Below, one piece after another: positions 8,168 through 17,327 of a stretch of DNA of 64,000 nt. Below the pieces are notes generated by a model. The model saw only the letters and a program-made list of their open reading frames with translations. It was not told the DNA's origin and did not search any database. Within the stretch, counting starts at the first letter, position 1. Every line of letters starts with the position of its first letter. This stretch comes from Enterobacteriaceae bacterium UBA2655 (GTDB lineage Bacteria > Pseudomonadota > Gammaproteobacteria > Enterobacterales > Enterobacteriaceae). A program made the position numbers and the translations under genes. The stretch spans positions 4,517-68,516 of the forward strand of contig DENB01000051.1 in the NCBI GenBank assembly GCA_002359495.1, in the 5' to 3' direction.

Positions 8168-9673
8168 ATGAACATCACAGGAAACTTTATCGGCGGTCAA
8201 ATTACCTTTAGCGCCAGTAACGAAACTATCCCTGTTTACGATCCGGCAACCGGCGCTATCGCACGCGAACTGACGCAAAGTACGGCCGATGAAGTGGCCC
8301 ACGCGATTGAAGTGGCGCACAACGCTTTTCCTGAATGGTCGAAGACGTCGCCGCTGCGTCGCGCACGCGTGATGTTTAATTTTAAGGCGCTGCTGGAGCA
8401 GCATCGCGACGAGCTGGCGGAACTGATCGTGACCGAGCACGGCAAGGTGTGGTCCGACGCGCTGGGCGAGCTGACGCGCGGTATGGAGGTAGTGGAGTTC
8501 GCCTGCGGCATTCCACATTTGCTGAAAGGCGAGTATTCGCCAAACGTCGGGACCGGCGTCGACAGTTATTCGTTGATGCAGCCGCTGGGTGTGGTGGCGG
8601 GCATTACGCCTTTTAACTTCCCGGCGATGGTGCCGATGTGGATGTTCCCTATCGCGCTGGCCTGCGGCAATACCTTTGTGCTGAAGCCGCCGGCGCTGGA
8701 TCCTTCCGCTTCGGTGCGTATGGCTGAGCTGCTGAAAGAAGCGGGTTTGCCGGACGGCGTGTTTAACGTGGTTCACTGTTCCAACGAGGACGCCGAGCAG
8801 CTTTATACCGATCCGCGCGTGCAGGCGGTGAGCTTCGTCGGCTCTTCCGGCGTGGCCGAGCATATTTATAAAACCGCCAGCGCCCACGGCAAGCGCGTGC
8901 AGGCGTTCGGCGCGGCGAAGAACCACGCTATTGTGATGCCGGACGCCGATCTCGACGCGACCGTTAATGCCATTATGGGCGGCGCTTTCGGTTCGGCGGG
9001 CGAGCGTTGCATGGCGCTGCCGGTGGTGGTGGCGGTGGGCGACGATACCGCCGATAAGCTGATCGCCAGCCTGACGCCGCTGGTGAAGGCGTTGCGCGTA
9101 GGGCCGGGCATTAGCAAAGGCGCGGAAGAGAATGAGATGGGACCGGTGGTGTCCGCCGCGCATCAGAAGAAGGTGTTGGGCTATATCGACGCAGGCGAGA
9201 AGGAAGGGGCGAAGCTGGTGGTGGACGGCCGCAACTGTCAGGTGCCGGGCTACGCCGAGGGGTATTACATCGGCGGCACGCTGTTCGATAACGTGACGCC
9301 TGAGATGGTGATCTGGCGCGAGGAGATTTTCGGGCCGGTGCTGAGCATTATGCGCGCCCCCGACTACGCCAGCGCGCTGGCGATCGTCAACAGCCATGAG
9401 TTCGGCAACGGCAGCGCCATTTTTACCAGCAACGGCCATACCGCGCGCGATTTCGTTCAGGAAGTGCAGGCAGGGATGGTGGGCGTTAACGTGCCGGTGC
9501 CGGTGCCGATGGCATTCCACAGTTTCGGCGGCTGGAAGCGTTCGGTGTTCGGCGCGTTGAACGTACATGGCCCGGACGGCGTGCGTTTTTATACCCGCAT
9601 GAAGACCGCAACGGCGCGCTGGCCGAGCGGTCAGCAGACAGTGTCTGAATTTAGCATGCCGACCCTGGGTTGA
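8168..9673 (+). CDS. iolA: CoA-acylating methylmalonate-semialdehyde/malonate-semialdehyde dehydrogenase
   Basis: NAD-dependent aldehyde dehydrogenase (501 aa) that converts malonate semialdehyde to acetyl-CoA and CO2 (and methylmalonate semialdehyde to propionyl-CoA), the last step of inositol breakdown. Visible signatures: GVVAGITPFNFPAMVPMWM (Rossmann entry), the catalytic cysteine in GERCMALP at residue 281, WREEIFGPVLSIMRA, and the family ending FTRMKTAT-like FYTRMKTATARWP. Start ATG follows AAAGAGG. It is followed 17 bases later by iolB, so the two are surely co-transcribed. Also called mmsA. Confidence 0.95.
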   Translation: MNITGNFIGGQITFSASNETIPVYDPATGAIARELTQSTADEVAHAIEVAHNAFPEWSKTSPLRRARVMFNFKALLEQHRDELAELIVTEHGKVWSDALGELTRGMEVVEFACGIPHLLKGEYSPNVGTGVDSYSLMQPLGVVAGITPFNFPAMVPMWMFPIALACGNTFVLKPPALDPSASVRMAELLKEAGLPDGVFNVVHCSNEDAEQLYTDPRVQAVSFVGSSGVAEHIYKTASAHGKRVQAFGAAKNHAIVMPDADLDATVNAIMGGAFGSAGERCMALPVVVAVGDDTADKLIASLTPLVKALRVGPGISKGAEENEMGPVVSAAHQKKVLGYIDAGEKEGAKLVVDGRNCQVPGYAEGYYIGGTLFDNVTPEMVIWREEIFGPVLSIMRAPDYASALAIVNSHEFGNGSAIFTSNGHTARDFVQEVQAGMVGVNVPVPVPMAFHSFGGWKRSVFGALNVHGPDGVRFYTRMKTATARWPSGQQTVSEFSMPTLG

Positions 9674-9690
9674 TTCGCGAACGGAGGAGG

Positions 9691-10515
9691 ATGACTTTAC
9701 TGGCTAAAGCGCAGCAGCCGGACAGCAACGGTCGTATTCAGCACGTTACGCCGGAGAGCGCCGGCTGGCGTTACGTCGGGTTTGACGCTTATTTGTTGAA
9801 GAAGGGGCAGAGTTTGAGTCTGGAGAGCAGCGACAGGGAGTTGTGTCTGGTGTTGGTCGCCGGGCTGGCGTCGGTAAATACCTCGCAGGCGGAGTTTCCC
9901 CATATCGGCAAGCGGATGTCGCCTTTTGAGCGTACGCCGCCCTGGTCGGTTTATGTGCCGCACGGCGATAGAGTAGAGGTGTTCGCCGAGAGCGATTTAG
10001 AGTTGGCGGTGTGCAGCGCGCCCGGTCAGGGCGATTTGCCGGCGCGTTTGATCGCGCCGGAGGATGTCGGCGTGGAGCAGCGCGGAAAGGGGCGCAATAA
10101 GCGGCTGGTGCATAATATTTTGCCGGATGATAAGCCAGCGGGCAGTTTGTTGGTGGTGGAGGTGTATACCAATGAGGGCGATACCAGCTCTTACCCCAGC
10201 CATAAGCACGATCAGGAGAACGTGGAGAACGAGACTTATCTGGAGGAGACTTATTATCACCGTTTTAGTCCAGAGCAGGGGTTCGCCATGCAGCGCGTTT
10301 ATACGGACGATCGTTCGCTCGATGTGTGTATGGCGCCTTATAATTGCGATGTAGTGACCGTGCCGCGCGGCTATCATCCGGTGGCGACTATCGCCGGTTA
10401 TGATAATTATTATCTTAACGTGATGGCGGGGCCGGTGCGTCTGTGGAAGTTTACCTGGGAGAAGGATCACGCCTGGGTGAATAGCGAGAGTTATCCGCAG
10501 GAGAAGTCTCGTTAG
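9691..10515 (+). CDS. iolB: 5-deoxy-glucuronate isomerase IolB
   Basis: Converts 5-deoxy-D-glucuronate to 2-deoxy-5-keto-D-gluconate, third enzyme of the myo-inositol pathway. The 274-residue bicupin shows the metal-binding region SSYPSHKHDQENVENE followed by YLEETYYHRF, and VPRGYHPVATIAGYDNYYLN near the C-terminus, diagnostic of IolB. Start: ATG 9691 directly follows GGAGGAGG; an upstream TTG at 9670 overlapping the iolA stop would add seven residues but lacks a ribosome site. Second gene of the iolAB unit, convergent with the RpiR-type regulator. Confidence 0.95.
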   Translation: MTLLAKAQQPDSNGRIQHVTPESAGWRYVGFDAYLLKKGQSLSLESSDRELCLVLVAGLASVNTSQAEFPHIGKRMSPFERTPPWSVYVPHGDRVEVFAESDLELAVCSAPGQGDLPARLIAPEDVGVEQRGKGRNKRLVHNILPDDKPAGSLLVVEVYTNEGDTSSYPSHKHDQENVENETYLEETYYHRFSPEQGFAMQRVYTDDRSLDVCMAPYNCDVVTVPRGYHPVATIAGYDNYYLNVMAGPVRLWKFTWEKDHAWVNSESYPQEKSR

Positions 10516-10567
10516 CGGGGGGAAGTGAGTCGGGGGCTGGATGTCGGGCGCTGGATGTCCAGCGCCT

Positions 10568-10678
10568 GCGCGGGTAACCCCGTCAGATCGTAAAGTCGCA
10601 AAGACGTCATCCCTGACTGCTCGGCCCGCGCCATCCCTGGCGCGGGACGCTTTACTCCTCTGACGGGGTTACCCGCGC
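10568..10678. repeat. Complex palindromic intergenic element
   Basis: Perfect 19-base inverted arms (10568-10586 and 10660-10678; core CGGGTAACCCCGTCAG) enclose nested pairings: GTAAAG 10590-10595 with CTTTAC 10650-10655, and an internal hairpin CCCGCGCC 10625-10632 / GGCGCGGG 10639-10646 with a 6-base loop. The whole could fold as one long branched stem. It has the look of a REP/BIME-type or small non-autonomous repeat found in intergenic DNA. It lies just after iolB, where it could slow 3' decay of the iolAB message. No terminal site duplication is evident. Confidence 0.7.
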
Positions 10679-10697
10679 CTCAGACTTCTTAGCCGTC

Positions 10698-10781
10698 TGT
10701 GAGAAAAGGCAAACCGTGCTGGTTTTGTAGTTTTTAGTGTTTGTGAGAAACGGCAAACCGTGCTCGTTTTTTTAGTTTTTT
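10698..10781 (+). repeat. Imperfect tandem duplication, two copies
   Basis: A sequence containing GTGAGAAAAGGCAAACCGTG (from 10698) recurs as GTGAGAAACGGCAAACCGTG (from 10742), offset 44 bases, each followed by a T-rich run. The two units differ at only a few bases over about 35. They sit between the palindromic element and the iolB/regulator terminator. No coding capacity. Confidence 0.75.
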
Positions 10782-10803
10782 TGCTTCTTCGTCGTGTATG
10801 AAC

Positions 10804-10829
10804 AAAGGCAGCCCGGGGGCTGCCTTTTT
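10804..10829. terminator. Bidirectional intrinsic terminator between iolB and the iol regulator
   Basis: Perfect 10-bp stem AAAGGCAGCC/GGCTGCCTTT (10804-10813 and 10818-10827) with loop CGGG, a T run on the plus side and A run (T on the minus strand) on the other. Placed between two convergent genes, it can stop transcription from both. Confidence 0.85.
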
Positions 10830-10851
10830 GTTGTCTGCGAGCGGGCGGAAA

Positions 10852-11700
10852 TCAGGTTTGCGGTTGTTCGACGTTGTTCAGCGCCAGCGATACCGCCAGC
10901 GTCTGCGCCAGGCAGAGCGAGGCGACCTGCGAGCGGAAACCGTCGACCTGCGCCTCGCGCACCACGAAGCAGACATCGCTGAAGGCCGCCAGCGGGCTGA
11001 CCTGGCTGTCGGTGATGGCGATTTGATGCGCGCCGCGTTTCGCGCCCAGTTCAACCAGTTCCACCGCCTCACGCGCGTAGGGCGAGTAGCTGATGGCGAT
11101 TACCACGTCTTTAGGGTTTACCATGCTGAGCTGTTCGGTAAACATGCCGCCCAGGCCGTCGATAAGAAAGGCGCGACGTTCAAGGTGGCGCAGGGCGTAT
11201 ACCAGATAAGAGGCGACGCTGAACGAACGGCGCAGGCCGATAACGTAGATGTTCTCCGCCTCGCCGAGCAGTTTCACCGCCTTGTTGAGCTGATCCGGGT
11301 TGACCTGCATCGCCAGCTGTTGCAGCGCCTGGCTATTTACCATGGTGAACACGTTGAGGATTTCCGCCGGACTCTCGGGCGAGCTGGTACTGTTGTCGGT
11401 CGCGGTTTGCCGGAACAGGCGCGCGCGCTCGGTATAGTTAACCGTCTCCTCCATCAGGTGCTGACGGAAAACCTGTTTCATTTCGTTGAAGCCGCTGAAG
11501 CCGAAGGCGTTGGCGAAGCGGATCAGCGTCGAAGGCGGAACGTCGGCCTGCTGAGCGATGGATGCGACGGTATCAAAGGCGATGCTGTTACTGTTATCAA
11601 GGATATAACGAGCCACCTGCTTGAGTCGTTTACTCAGGGTTTCATAGCGACGACGAATGTCGTCCTGCAACAGAGAGAGTTGAGTTGGGTTGTTGTTCAT
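10852..11700 (-). CDS. iolR: RpiR-family transcriptional regulator, probable IolR
   Basis: A 282-residue RpiR/MurR-type regulator: N-terminal helix-turn-helix (about residues 15-80, with SIAQQADVPPSTLIRFANAF and GFSGFNEMKQVFR) and a C-terminal SIS sugar-binding domain (about 125-265, with AENIYVIGLRRSFSVASYL and VVIAISYSPYAREAVEL). In Salmonella the inositol repressor IolR is of this family. Its place inside the cluster makes it the likely inositol regulator; the inducer would be a pathway intermediate. Its own upstream region carries a TTTCAT-N6-ATGAAA inverted repeat, suggesting autoregulation. The ATG has only a weak ribosome site. Confidence 0.85.
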   Translation of the reverse strand: MNNNPTQLSLLQDDIRRRYETLSKRLKQVARYILDNSNSIAFDTVASIAQQADVPPSTLIRFANAFGFSGFNEMKQVFRQHLMEETVNYTERARLFRQTATDNSTSSPESPAEILNVFTMVNSQALQQLAMQVNPDQLNKAVKLLGEAENIYVIGLRRSFSVASYLVYALRHLERRAFLIDGLGGMFTEQLSMVNPKDVVIAISYSPYAREAVELVELGAKRGAHQIAITDSQVSPLAAFSDVCFVVREAQVDGFRSQVASLCLAQTLAVSLALNNVEQPQT

Positions 11701-11761
11701 TACGGCGGCCCGTTAAATAAGAATCTGGCTGGATAATGAACGCTATATTACCAGATGGATG

Positions 11762-11815
11762 GAAAATTTCATTCGTTTGTTTGTTTCGTGAGCTTTATTT
11801 CATTGGTTTATGAAA
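11762..11815. promoter_or_regulatory. Putative RpiR/IolR operator sites upstream of the regulator gene
   Basis: GAAAATTTC (11762-11770) and an inverted repeat TTTCAT 11798-11803 / ATGAAA 11810-11815 (6-base gap), located 60-115 bases upstream of the regulator start. The same half-site occurs before the other iol units. Binding is inferred from recurrence and position. Confidence 0.5.
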
Positions 11816-11834
11816 CGCCTCACAGAATGAATGG

Positions 11835-11860
11835 AAAAGGCCCGGATCGATCCGGGCCTT
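11835..11860 (-). terminator. Intrinsic terminator of the iolDGHE operon
   Basis: Palindrome AAGGCCCGGA/TCCGGGCCTT (11837-11860, loop TCGA) followed on the minus strand by TTTT, 27 bases after the iolE stop. A strong GC stem with U tract in the right orientation. Confidence 0.85.
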
Positions 11861-11886
11861 GCTGGAAGTTTGCTGCGTTCGCTTCG

Positions 11887-12783
11887 CTACAGCCCGGCGT
11901 TATCGCGAATATAGCGTCGCGCCTTCACCGCGTATTCAAAGGGGTTCGCCAGCGCCGGATCCTGTTCCGCTTCCACCACCATCCAGCCCTGATAGCCGTA
12001 ATCGTCGAGGATTTTAAACACCGGCCTGAAGTCGATCGCGCCGTCGCCCGGCACGGTAAAGGTGCCTTTTTTTACGCCGTCCAGGAATGAGAGCTTCTGC
12101 GCCCTGACTTCCGCCACCACCTCGTCGCGCACATCCTTCAGATGCACATGGGGAATGCGCGGCAGGTATTTTTCCAGCACCGCCAGCATCTTCTCCTGCG
12201 AGCCTTCCGAGTAGTAGACGTGGCCGGTATCGTAGAGAAGGCCGACGCGCTCGTCGGTCAGCGCCATAAAGCGGTCGATCTCTTCGCTGGTCTGGATCGC
12301 CGTGCCCATATGGTGATGCAGGCAGACGCGCATCCCTTTTTCTTCTGCGATGCGCGCCAGCTCGTTATAGCCCTCGGCGGTCAGCCGCCACTCTTCGTCA
12401 GTGAAAATGGGCTTCTGCTCCAGCACCGGCAGCGGGGTGCCCTGAATGCTTTTGCTCTGTTCGGAGCAGCCGATCACGCGCGCGCCCATCGCATGCAGGA
12501 AATTCATATGGTTAACGAACTCGTCGATGGTTTTCGCCTTGTCGCCGTTGGCGAAAAAGGTGCTGAACCAGGCGTTGCAGATCTCAAGGCCGCGAATCTC
12601 CAGCATCGGCTTCAGCACGGCGGGATCGCGCGGGTATTTGCTGCCGACTTCGCTGCCGGTAAAGCCCGCCAGCGCCATTTCGCTGACCGTCTGCTGGAAG
12701 GTGTTTTCGCTGCCCAGTTCGGGCATGTCGTCGTTGGTCCAGCCGATCGGCGCGATCGCCAGCTTCACATTTTGCTTGTTCAT
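11887..12783 (-). CDS. iolE: Myo-inosose-2 dehydratase IolE
   Basis: Dehydrates scyllo-inosose (2-keto-myo-inositol) to 3D-trihydroxycyclohexane-1,2-dione, second step of the pathway. The 298-residue TIM barrel shows the family hallmark [20 protein letters not shown] at the N-terminus, [38 protein letters not shown] and [11 protein letters not shown] with metal-binding His/Asp/Glu. Its ATG overlaps the iolH stop by four bases (ATGA type), implying translational coupling. Last gene of the minus-strand operon, followed by a terminator. Confidence 0.96.
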   Translation of the reverse strand: MNKQNVKLAIAPIGWTNDDMPELGSENTFQQTVSEMALAGFTGSEVGSKYPRDPAVLKPMLEIRGLEICNAWFSTFFANGDKAKTIDEFVNHMNFLHAMGARVIGCSEQSKSIQGTPLPVLEQKPIFTDEEWRLTAEGYNELARIAEEKGMRVCLHHHMGTAIQTSEEIDRFMALTDERVGLLYDTGHVYYSEGSQEKMLAVLEKYLPRIPHVHLKDVRDEVVAEVRAQKLSFLDGVKKGTFTVPGDGAIDFRPVFKILDDYGYQGWMVVEAEQDPALANPFEYAVKARRYIRDNAGL

Positions 12784-13694
12784 TGTGTTTTCCCAACAGA
12801 GGACGAAGAGGCGTTGCCCAGTAATTCGCGTTCGATAAGTTCGCGCGTTTCCACGGCCTGGTATTTCATTTTTTCCGGGTAGCCGAACAGTGAGGAGGCG
12901 ATGATCGACTCGCCGCCCACCTTAAAGCTGCGGTTAGCGAAATCCATCTCGCGCAGGGTTTTGAACAGCGCGTCGAAATCGACTTCTCCTTCGCCTACCC
13001 CGACGTGCTGATGGATAGTGGCGTCCACGCCCGGCGGGTTAACGATGTAGCGGCAATTGCGGGTGTGGTTCATGGTATCGGCGATCAGCACGTGGGAGAG
13101 ATCGCCGCCGGCATACTCCAACATGCTTTTCACGTCGCCTTTGCCTTTGTCGTAAAAGAAGGTATGCGGCACGCTGTAGAGGTATTTCACGTTCTCGCTG
13201 CGAAACGACTTCACCAGATCGGCGGTTTCGTTATTCTCTTCGCAGAAATCCCACGGGTGCGACTGGATCTCAATGCGGATGCCTTCGCGCTCGACAATCG
13301 GCAGCAGCTCCTCCATCGAGCGGTAAAACATCTCTTCGCAGATTTCCGGCTCGTTCGGCGTGCCGGAGAGTTCGGTGTTGATCACCTGGACGCCCATCTC
13401 TACCGCAATTTCGATCATGCGCTTCCAGTTTTTTACCGCCGCCTGGCGGCGCATCTCATCCGGGCCGGACCAGCGATAGACCACGATAAAAGAGGAAATT
13501 TCCAGTCCGGTGGCGCGCAGCGCGTTCTTGTATTCGGTGACAATTTCGCGGCTAGCTTTGGGATGTTTGTAAAACGGGTTGATCTGCGGATGCGGCGACT
13601 GCTCGATATATTTGTAGCCCCATTCCGCCACCTGATGCACCATCCGGGTGATGCCCATCTCTTTAATCACGTCCACATCGAAGGCGATTTTCAT
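12780..13694 (-). CDS. iolH: IolH-like TIM-barrel sugar phosphate isomerase/epimerase
   Basis: A 304-residue xylose-isomerase-like barrel beginning [19 protein letters not shown]. Motifs include [60 protein letters not shown] and [17 protein letters not shown]. It resembles IolH of Bacillus and Salmonella iol clusters, a protein found with the pathway but without a settled biochemical role; a barrel isomerase/epimerase activity on a cyclitol derivative is the family expectation. Overlaps iolE by four bases and follows iolG by 66. A good GGGAG-type site precedes the ATG. Confidence 0.82.
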   Translation of the reverse strand: MKIAFDVDVIKEMGITRMVHQVAEWGYKYIEQSPHPQINPFYKHPKASREIVTEYKNALRATGLEISSFIVVYRWSGPDEMRRQAAVKNWKRMIEIAVEMGVQVINTELSGTPNEPEICEEMFYRSMEELLPIVEREGIRIEIQSHPWDFCEENNETADLVKSFRSENVKYLYSVPHTFFYDKGKGDVKSMLEYAGGDLSHVLIADTMNHTRNCRYIVNPPGVDATIHQHVGVGEGEVDFDALFKTLREMDFANRSFKVGGESIIASSLFGYPEKMKYQAVETRELIERELLGNASSSSVGKTQ

Positions 13695-13760
13695 CTCTGT
13701 CTCCCTGCTATTCCTGTGCGTTGGGTCAGCCGTCCTGAGCTGTTCAGGACGGCCAGCGGC

Positions 13761-14774
13761 TTATTGGTCGTAAAACGCGGGGCGCGGCGGCATAGCGACC
13801 GGTTCAATAGCGCCGCTTTTTTGCGCCTTCAGGCAAGCGTCGGCGGCGACCGAGGCGGCAAAACCGTCCCACGCCGACGGACCGCTCAGCTGGCCCGTTT
13901 TTACGTCGTTGATAAAGGCTTGCAGCTCAACGTCGTAGGCGTCGATAAAGCGATCTTTCCAGTCGGTAAGAATTTGAGTGGCGAGCTTCGCCTCTTTGCG
14001 CATCTGCACCGAGGCCGGCTCCGGCAAGCTGGCGATGCCGGTTTCGCCCACTACCTGGCATTGGATGTCATAGCCGTAGGCGCAGTTAACGAAGATCTCC
14101 ACGTCGATGCGGATCCCCTTTTGCGTCTCAAACAGCACGATTTGCGGATCTTTCAGCTGCGCATGGGATTTGGAGGTGACGCGCGGGAACACCACCTGCA
14201 CTGTTTTATAATCGTCGCGCGTCAGCCAGCGCAGCACGTCCAGCTCATGGATCAGTGTGTTGGTGATCGCCATGTCGGTGGTGTAGTTTTCGCCTACCGT
14301 CGGGTTGCGATGCGCGCAGTGCAGCATCAGCGGCTCGCCGATTTCGCCGTCGTCAATCACCTTTCTCAACGCGCGATAACCGGCGTCGTAAGGACGCATA
14401 AAGCCGACCTGCACCAGACGTTTGCCATGCTGCATTTCGGCATCGACGATGCGGCGGCAGCCTTCCGCGCTCAGCGCCAGCGGCTTTTCGCAGAACACCG
14501 GCTTGCCGGCCGCGATGGCCGCCAGGGTAAATTCTTCGTGGGTGGGATCCCAGGAGGTCACCAGCACGGCGTCCACGTCAGGGGAGTTCACCACCTGGTG
14601 GCCGTCCTGATAGACCTCCGCCTCAATGTTCAGCCGCTGCAGCGCCGCCCGCGCGCCTTCCACATTGATGTCGGAAACCGCCACCACTTTCGCGCCCTGC
14701 AGCACTTTGCTGCAGCGGCGGATATGTTCCTGACCAATTGCGCCGGTACCGATAACGCCGAGTTTCAGAGTCAT
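13761..14774 (-). CDS. iolG: Inositol 2-dehydrogenase IolG
   Basis: NAD-dependent oxidation of myo-inositol to scyllo-inosose, the entry step. A 337-residue GFO/IDH/MocA protein: Rossmann motif [15 protein letters not shown] at residues 5-19, catalytic Lys in [10 protein letters not shown] (about 97), and the dehydrogenase pattern [11 protein letters not shown] with HELDVLRWL. The reading frame is open 53 codons further upstream, but the start at 14774 follows AGGTG and gives the normal length. Second gene of the iolDGHE operon, 62 bases after iolD. Confidence 0.95.
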   Translation of the reverse strand: MTLKLGVIGTGAIGQEHIRRCSKVLQGAKVVAVSDINVEGARAALQRLNIEAEVYQDGHQVVNSPDVDAVLVTSWDPTHEEFTLAAIAAGKPVFCEKPLALSAEGCRRIVDAEMQHGKRLVQVGFMRPYDAGYRALRKVIDDGEIGEPLMLHCAHRNPTVGENYTTDMAITNTLIHELDVLRWLTRDDYKTVQVVFPRVTSKSHAQLKDPQIVLFETQKGIRIDVEIFVNCAYGYDIQCQVVGETGIASLPEPASVQMRKEAKLATQILTDWKDRFIDAYDVELQAFINDVKTGQLSGPSAWDGFAASVAADACLKAQKSGAIEPVAMPPRPAFYDQ

Positions 14775-14836
14775 AGTTACACCTGTAGGGTTCGGGTAAG
14801 GAGATCGTCGGGCCGGGGGTTCCGGCCCTGAGTTTG

Positions 14837-16777
14837 TTAATATTTGCGCGCCTGATCGAGTTGAGCGTTGAGCTTTTCCGCCACCGCCTGAATGCGGTCG
14901 GAACGGGAGGTTTGCGCCGCGCCGACATGCCACCAGCTAAAATATTTGTGGATCATGGTTTTAGGCAGCTCTTTGATGTCGATCAGCGTGGAAACCGTCT
15001 GGCTGCGCGCATCTTCCAGCGCGGCCTGCAGCTGATCCAGCGTGGTAACGCGGTAAGTTTTACAGCCGTAACCGGCGGCGATGGCGGCAAAATCGACCGG
15101 CACGAAGCCGCCGTCCAGCTTGCCCCCTTGCGGATTGCGGAAGCGGAACTCGGTGGTGAAGCTCTCCATGCCGTGTTCCATTTGCAGGTTATTGATACAG
15201 CCGTTGGTCATGTTGTCGAACAGCACCACGTTGATTTTGGCGCCTTCCTGAATCGAAGTGACCAGCTCGGAGTGCAGCATCATAAAGGAGCCGTCGCCCA
15301 GCAGCGCGTAGACTTCCCGCTGCGGCTGCGCCAGCTTGACGCCCAGCGCCGCGTTTACCTCGTAGCCCATGCAGGAGTAGCCGTACTCAATGTGATAGCC
15401 GTTGTAATCTTTGGTGCGCCAGGCGCGCTGCAGATCGCCCGGCAGACTGCCCGCCGCCGCCACGATGACCGCATCCTTTGGGAGCTGCTCGTTTAGCACG
15501 CCCAGCACGCTGCTTTGCGTCAGAAAGGATTGGGTCAGGCGATTAAATTCCGCGAAAACCGCCTCGCGGTCGAGATGATCGTCGATCTCCGGAATAAAGC
15601 CGTCGCCGGTATAGGCCGCCTGATAAACGCGCTGCGTCTCTTTCAGCAGTTTGCTTTGCGCTTGCTCGATCTGGCTGCCCCAGCCGCTGGCGTAACCCTG
15701 AGCCGCCAGGCGGCCGTCCAGCGCCGTCAATCCTTCGCGCGCATCGGCCAGCAGCTGTACGCCGTCCAGCTTGTAGCTGTCGAAGTTGCTGACGTTGATA
15801 TTAAGGTAGCTAACCTCGGGGTGCTGGAAAATCCACTTCGAGGCGGTGGTGAAATCGGTGTAGCGGGTGCCGACGCCGATCACCAGGTCGGCCTCTTTCG
15901 CCAGCAGGTTGGCCGCCAGGCAGCCGGTCTCGCCGACGCCGCCGACGTTCAGCGGATGATCGGAAAGCAGGGTGCCTTTGCCCGCCTGGGTTTCGGCGAA
16001 GGGGATGCCATAGCGTTCGGCGAATTGCAGCAGCGCGGCGCCCGCTTCGGAATATTTTACCCCGCCGCCGCAAACAATAAGCGGTTTGCGCTTGGTGGCG
16101 ATGAGCTGAAGCGCCTCTTCAAGCTGGGGAACCGTCGGCAGCCGCCGATCGAGGCGGTGAACGCGTTTTTGAAAGAAATATTCCGGGAAATCCCAGGCTT
16201 CCCCCTGCACGTCCTGCGGCAGCGCCAGCGTGACGGCGCCGGTTTCCGCCGGATCGGTCAGCACGCGCAGGGCGTTGATGCAGGCGGTCATGAGTTGTTC
16301 AGGACGGCTGATGCGATCCCAGTATTTGCTGACCGCCCGGAAGGCGTCATTGGTGCTGAGGCTGAGATCGTGGCTCTGCTCGATCTGTTGCAGCACCGGA
16401 TCGGGCTGGCGGGTGGCGAACACATCGCCCGGCAGCAGCAGCAGCGGAATGCGGTTGGCGGTGGCGGTGGCGGCGGCGGTGATCATGTTCGCCGCGCCCG
16501 GTCCTACCGAGGAGGTGCAGGCGATAATCTGGCGGCGCAGCGACTGTTTGGCGAAGCCGATCGCCGCGTGCGCCATGCCCTGTTCGTTACGTCCCTGATG
16601 CACCACCAGATCGCCGCTGTCCTGTTCCAGCGCCTGGCCGAGGCCGAGAACGTTGCCGTGACCGAAGATGGCGAAAATTCCCTTAACGAATTTCGTCTCA
16701 ACGCCGTCGACGTTCAGGTACTGATTATCAAGGAATTTCACCAGCGCCTGCGCCGTGGTTAGTCTGATTGTGCCCAT
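14837..16777 (-). CDS. iolD: 3D-trihydroxycyclohexane-1,2-dione acylhydrolase IolD
   Basis: Thiamine-diphosphate enzyme that opens the diketo-inositol ring to 5-deoxy-glucuronate. 646 residues, start ATG 16777 after AAGGATGAGC; an open extension of 42 codons upstream is rejected. Domains: N-terminal PYR domain with the catalytic-Glu region and [20 protein letters not shown], a central domain with [13 protein letters not shown], and a PP domain with the ThDP-binding [12 protein letters not shown] ... [10 protein letters not shown] motif at about 490-525. First gene of the minus-strand operon, divergent from iolC across a 550-base control region. Confidence 0.96.
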   Translation of the reverse strand: MGTIRLTTAQALVKFLDNQYLNVDGVETKFVKGIFAIFGHGNVLGLGQALEQDSGDLVVHQGRNEQGMAHAAIGFAKQSLRRQIIACTSSVGPGAANMITAAATATANRIPLLLLPGDVFATRQPDPVLQQIEQSHDLSLSTNDAFRAVSKYWDRISRPEQLMTACINALRVLTDPAETGAVTLALPQDVQGEAWDFPEYFFQKRVHRLDRRLPTVPQLEEALQLIATKRKPLIVCGGGVKYSEAGAALLQFAERYGIPFAETQAGKGTLLSDHPLNVGGVGETGCLAANLLAKEADLVIGVGTRYTDFTTASKWIFQHPEVSYLNINVSNFDSYKLDGVQLLADAREGLTALDGRLAAQGYASGWGSQIEQAQSKLLKETQRVYQAAYTGDGFIPEIDDHLDREAVFAEFNRLTQSFLTQSSVLGVLNEQLPKDAVIVAAAGSLPGDLQRAWRTKDYNGYHIEYGYSCMGYEVNAALGVKLAQPQREVYALLGDGSFMMLHSELVTSIQEGAKINVVLFDNMTNGCINNLQMEHGMESFTTEFRFRNPQGGKLDGGFVPVDFAAIAAGYGCKTYRVTTLDQLQAALEDARSQTVSTLIDIKELPKTMIHKYFSWWHVGAAQTSRSDRIQAVAEKLNAQLDQARKY

Positions 16778-17327
16778 ATGCTCATCCTTTACATGCTGAT
16801 ACCCGGAGAAGGGTATGACGCGGGTGGCGGGTGGTGCGCGTACAGGAAAGGCCACCGCAAATAAGTGAAACGTGAGGGGATTATAAACAAATATTTTTTC
16901 CATAAAATATGATTACAGAAGAAACATTTCATTTTGCGAGAGAGATCAAATTTAACGATGAATCAGTGCCTTTCACATGGCACTACAGATAAGAAATGAA
17001 ACGGCAACCAGCCATTAACCACCTTTAAAGAAATTTCATTTGATCTCAGCAGGTTCCTGCGTTTTCCCGCGCCAGAATGCGAGGCTGGTCACAGCTGCTG
17101 CTGAACAGGCAAAACGGCCTGCCTCTTCGCCTGTTTTTCCGCTGGCGCAAGAGTTTTACCTGGTTCACAAAATTGAGGTGGATATTTCATTTCAGGTTGA
17201 ATTTGGAATTTTTGTTCCTCATACTGGTTTTAGGGTCAATCAGGCAGCCCGGGAATCGGGAGCGTGTCGCCCGCCATCCGGCGGTTCCGCCTGCAGTCAC
17301 GGCTTATCACAGAAGGAAACCACAGGT
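16778..17327. promoter_or_regulatory. iolD-iolC divergent control region with repeated ATTTCAT/ATGAAA sites
   Basis: A 550-base AT-rich spacer. Candidate operators: GAAACATTTCAT 16921-16932, GAAATGAAAC 16993-17002, and the palindrome GAAATTTC 17030-17037 extended to ATTTCAT 17033-17039; another ATTTCAT lies at 17184-17190. They match the half-sites near iolI/iolA and the regulator gene, making this the probable main target of the RpiR-type protein. The reading frame open upstream of iolC through this region (from 17040) is not considered coding. Confidence 0.55.

Noticed and set aside
8144..9568. 474-codon minus-strand open frame
   Set aside because: Antisense to iolA; His/Arg-rich composition is typical of shadow frames.
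13005..14831. 608-codon plus-strand open frame
   Set aside because: Antisense to iolH and iolG; GC-rich shadow frame with no domain features.
17040..17327. N-terminal extension of iolC
   Set aside because: Runs through the operator region; kinase domain begins right after ATG 17328, which has a good ribosome site.
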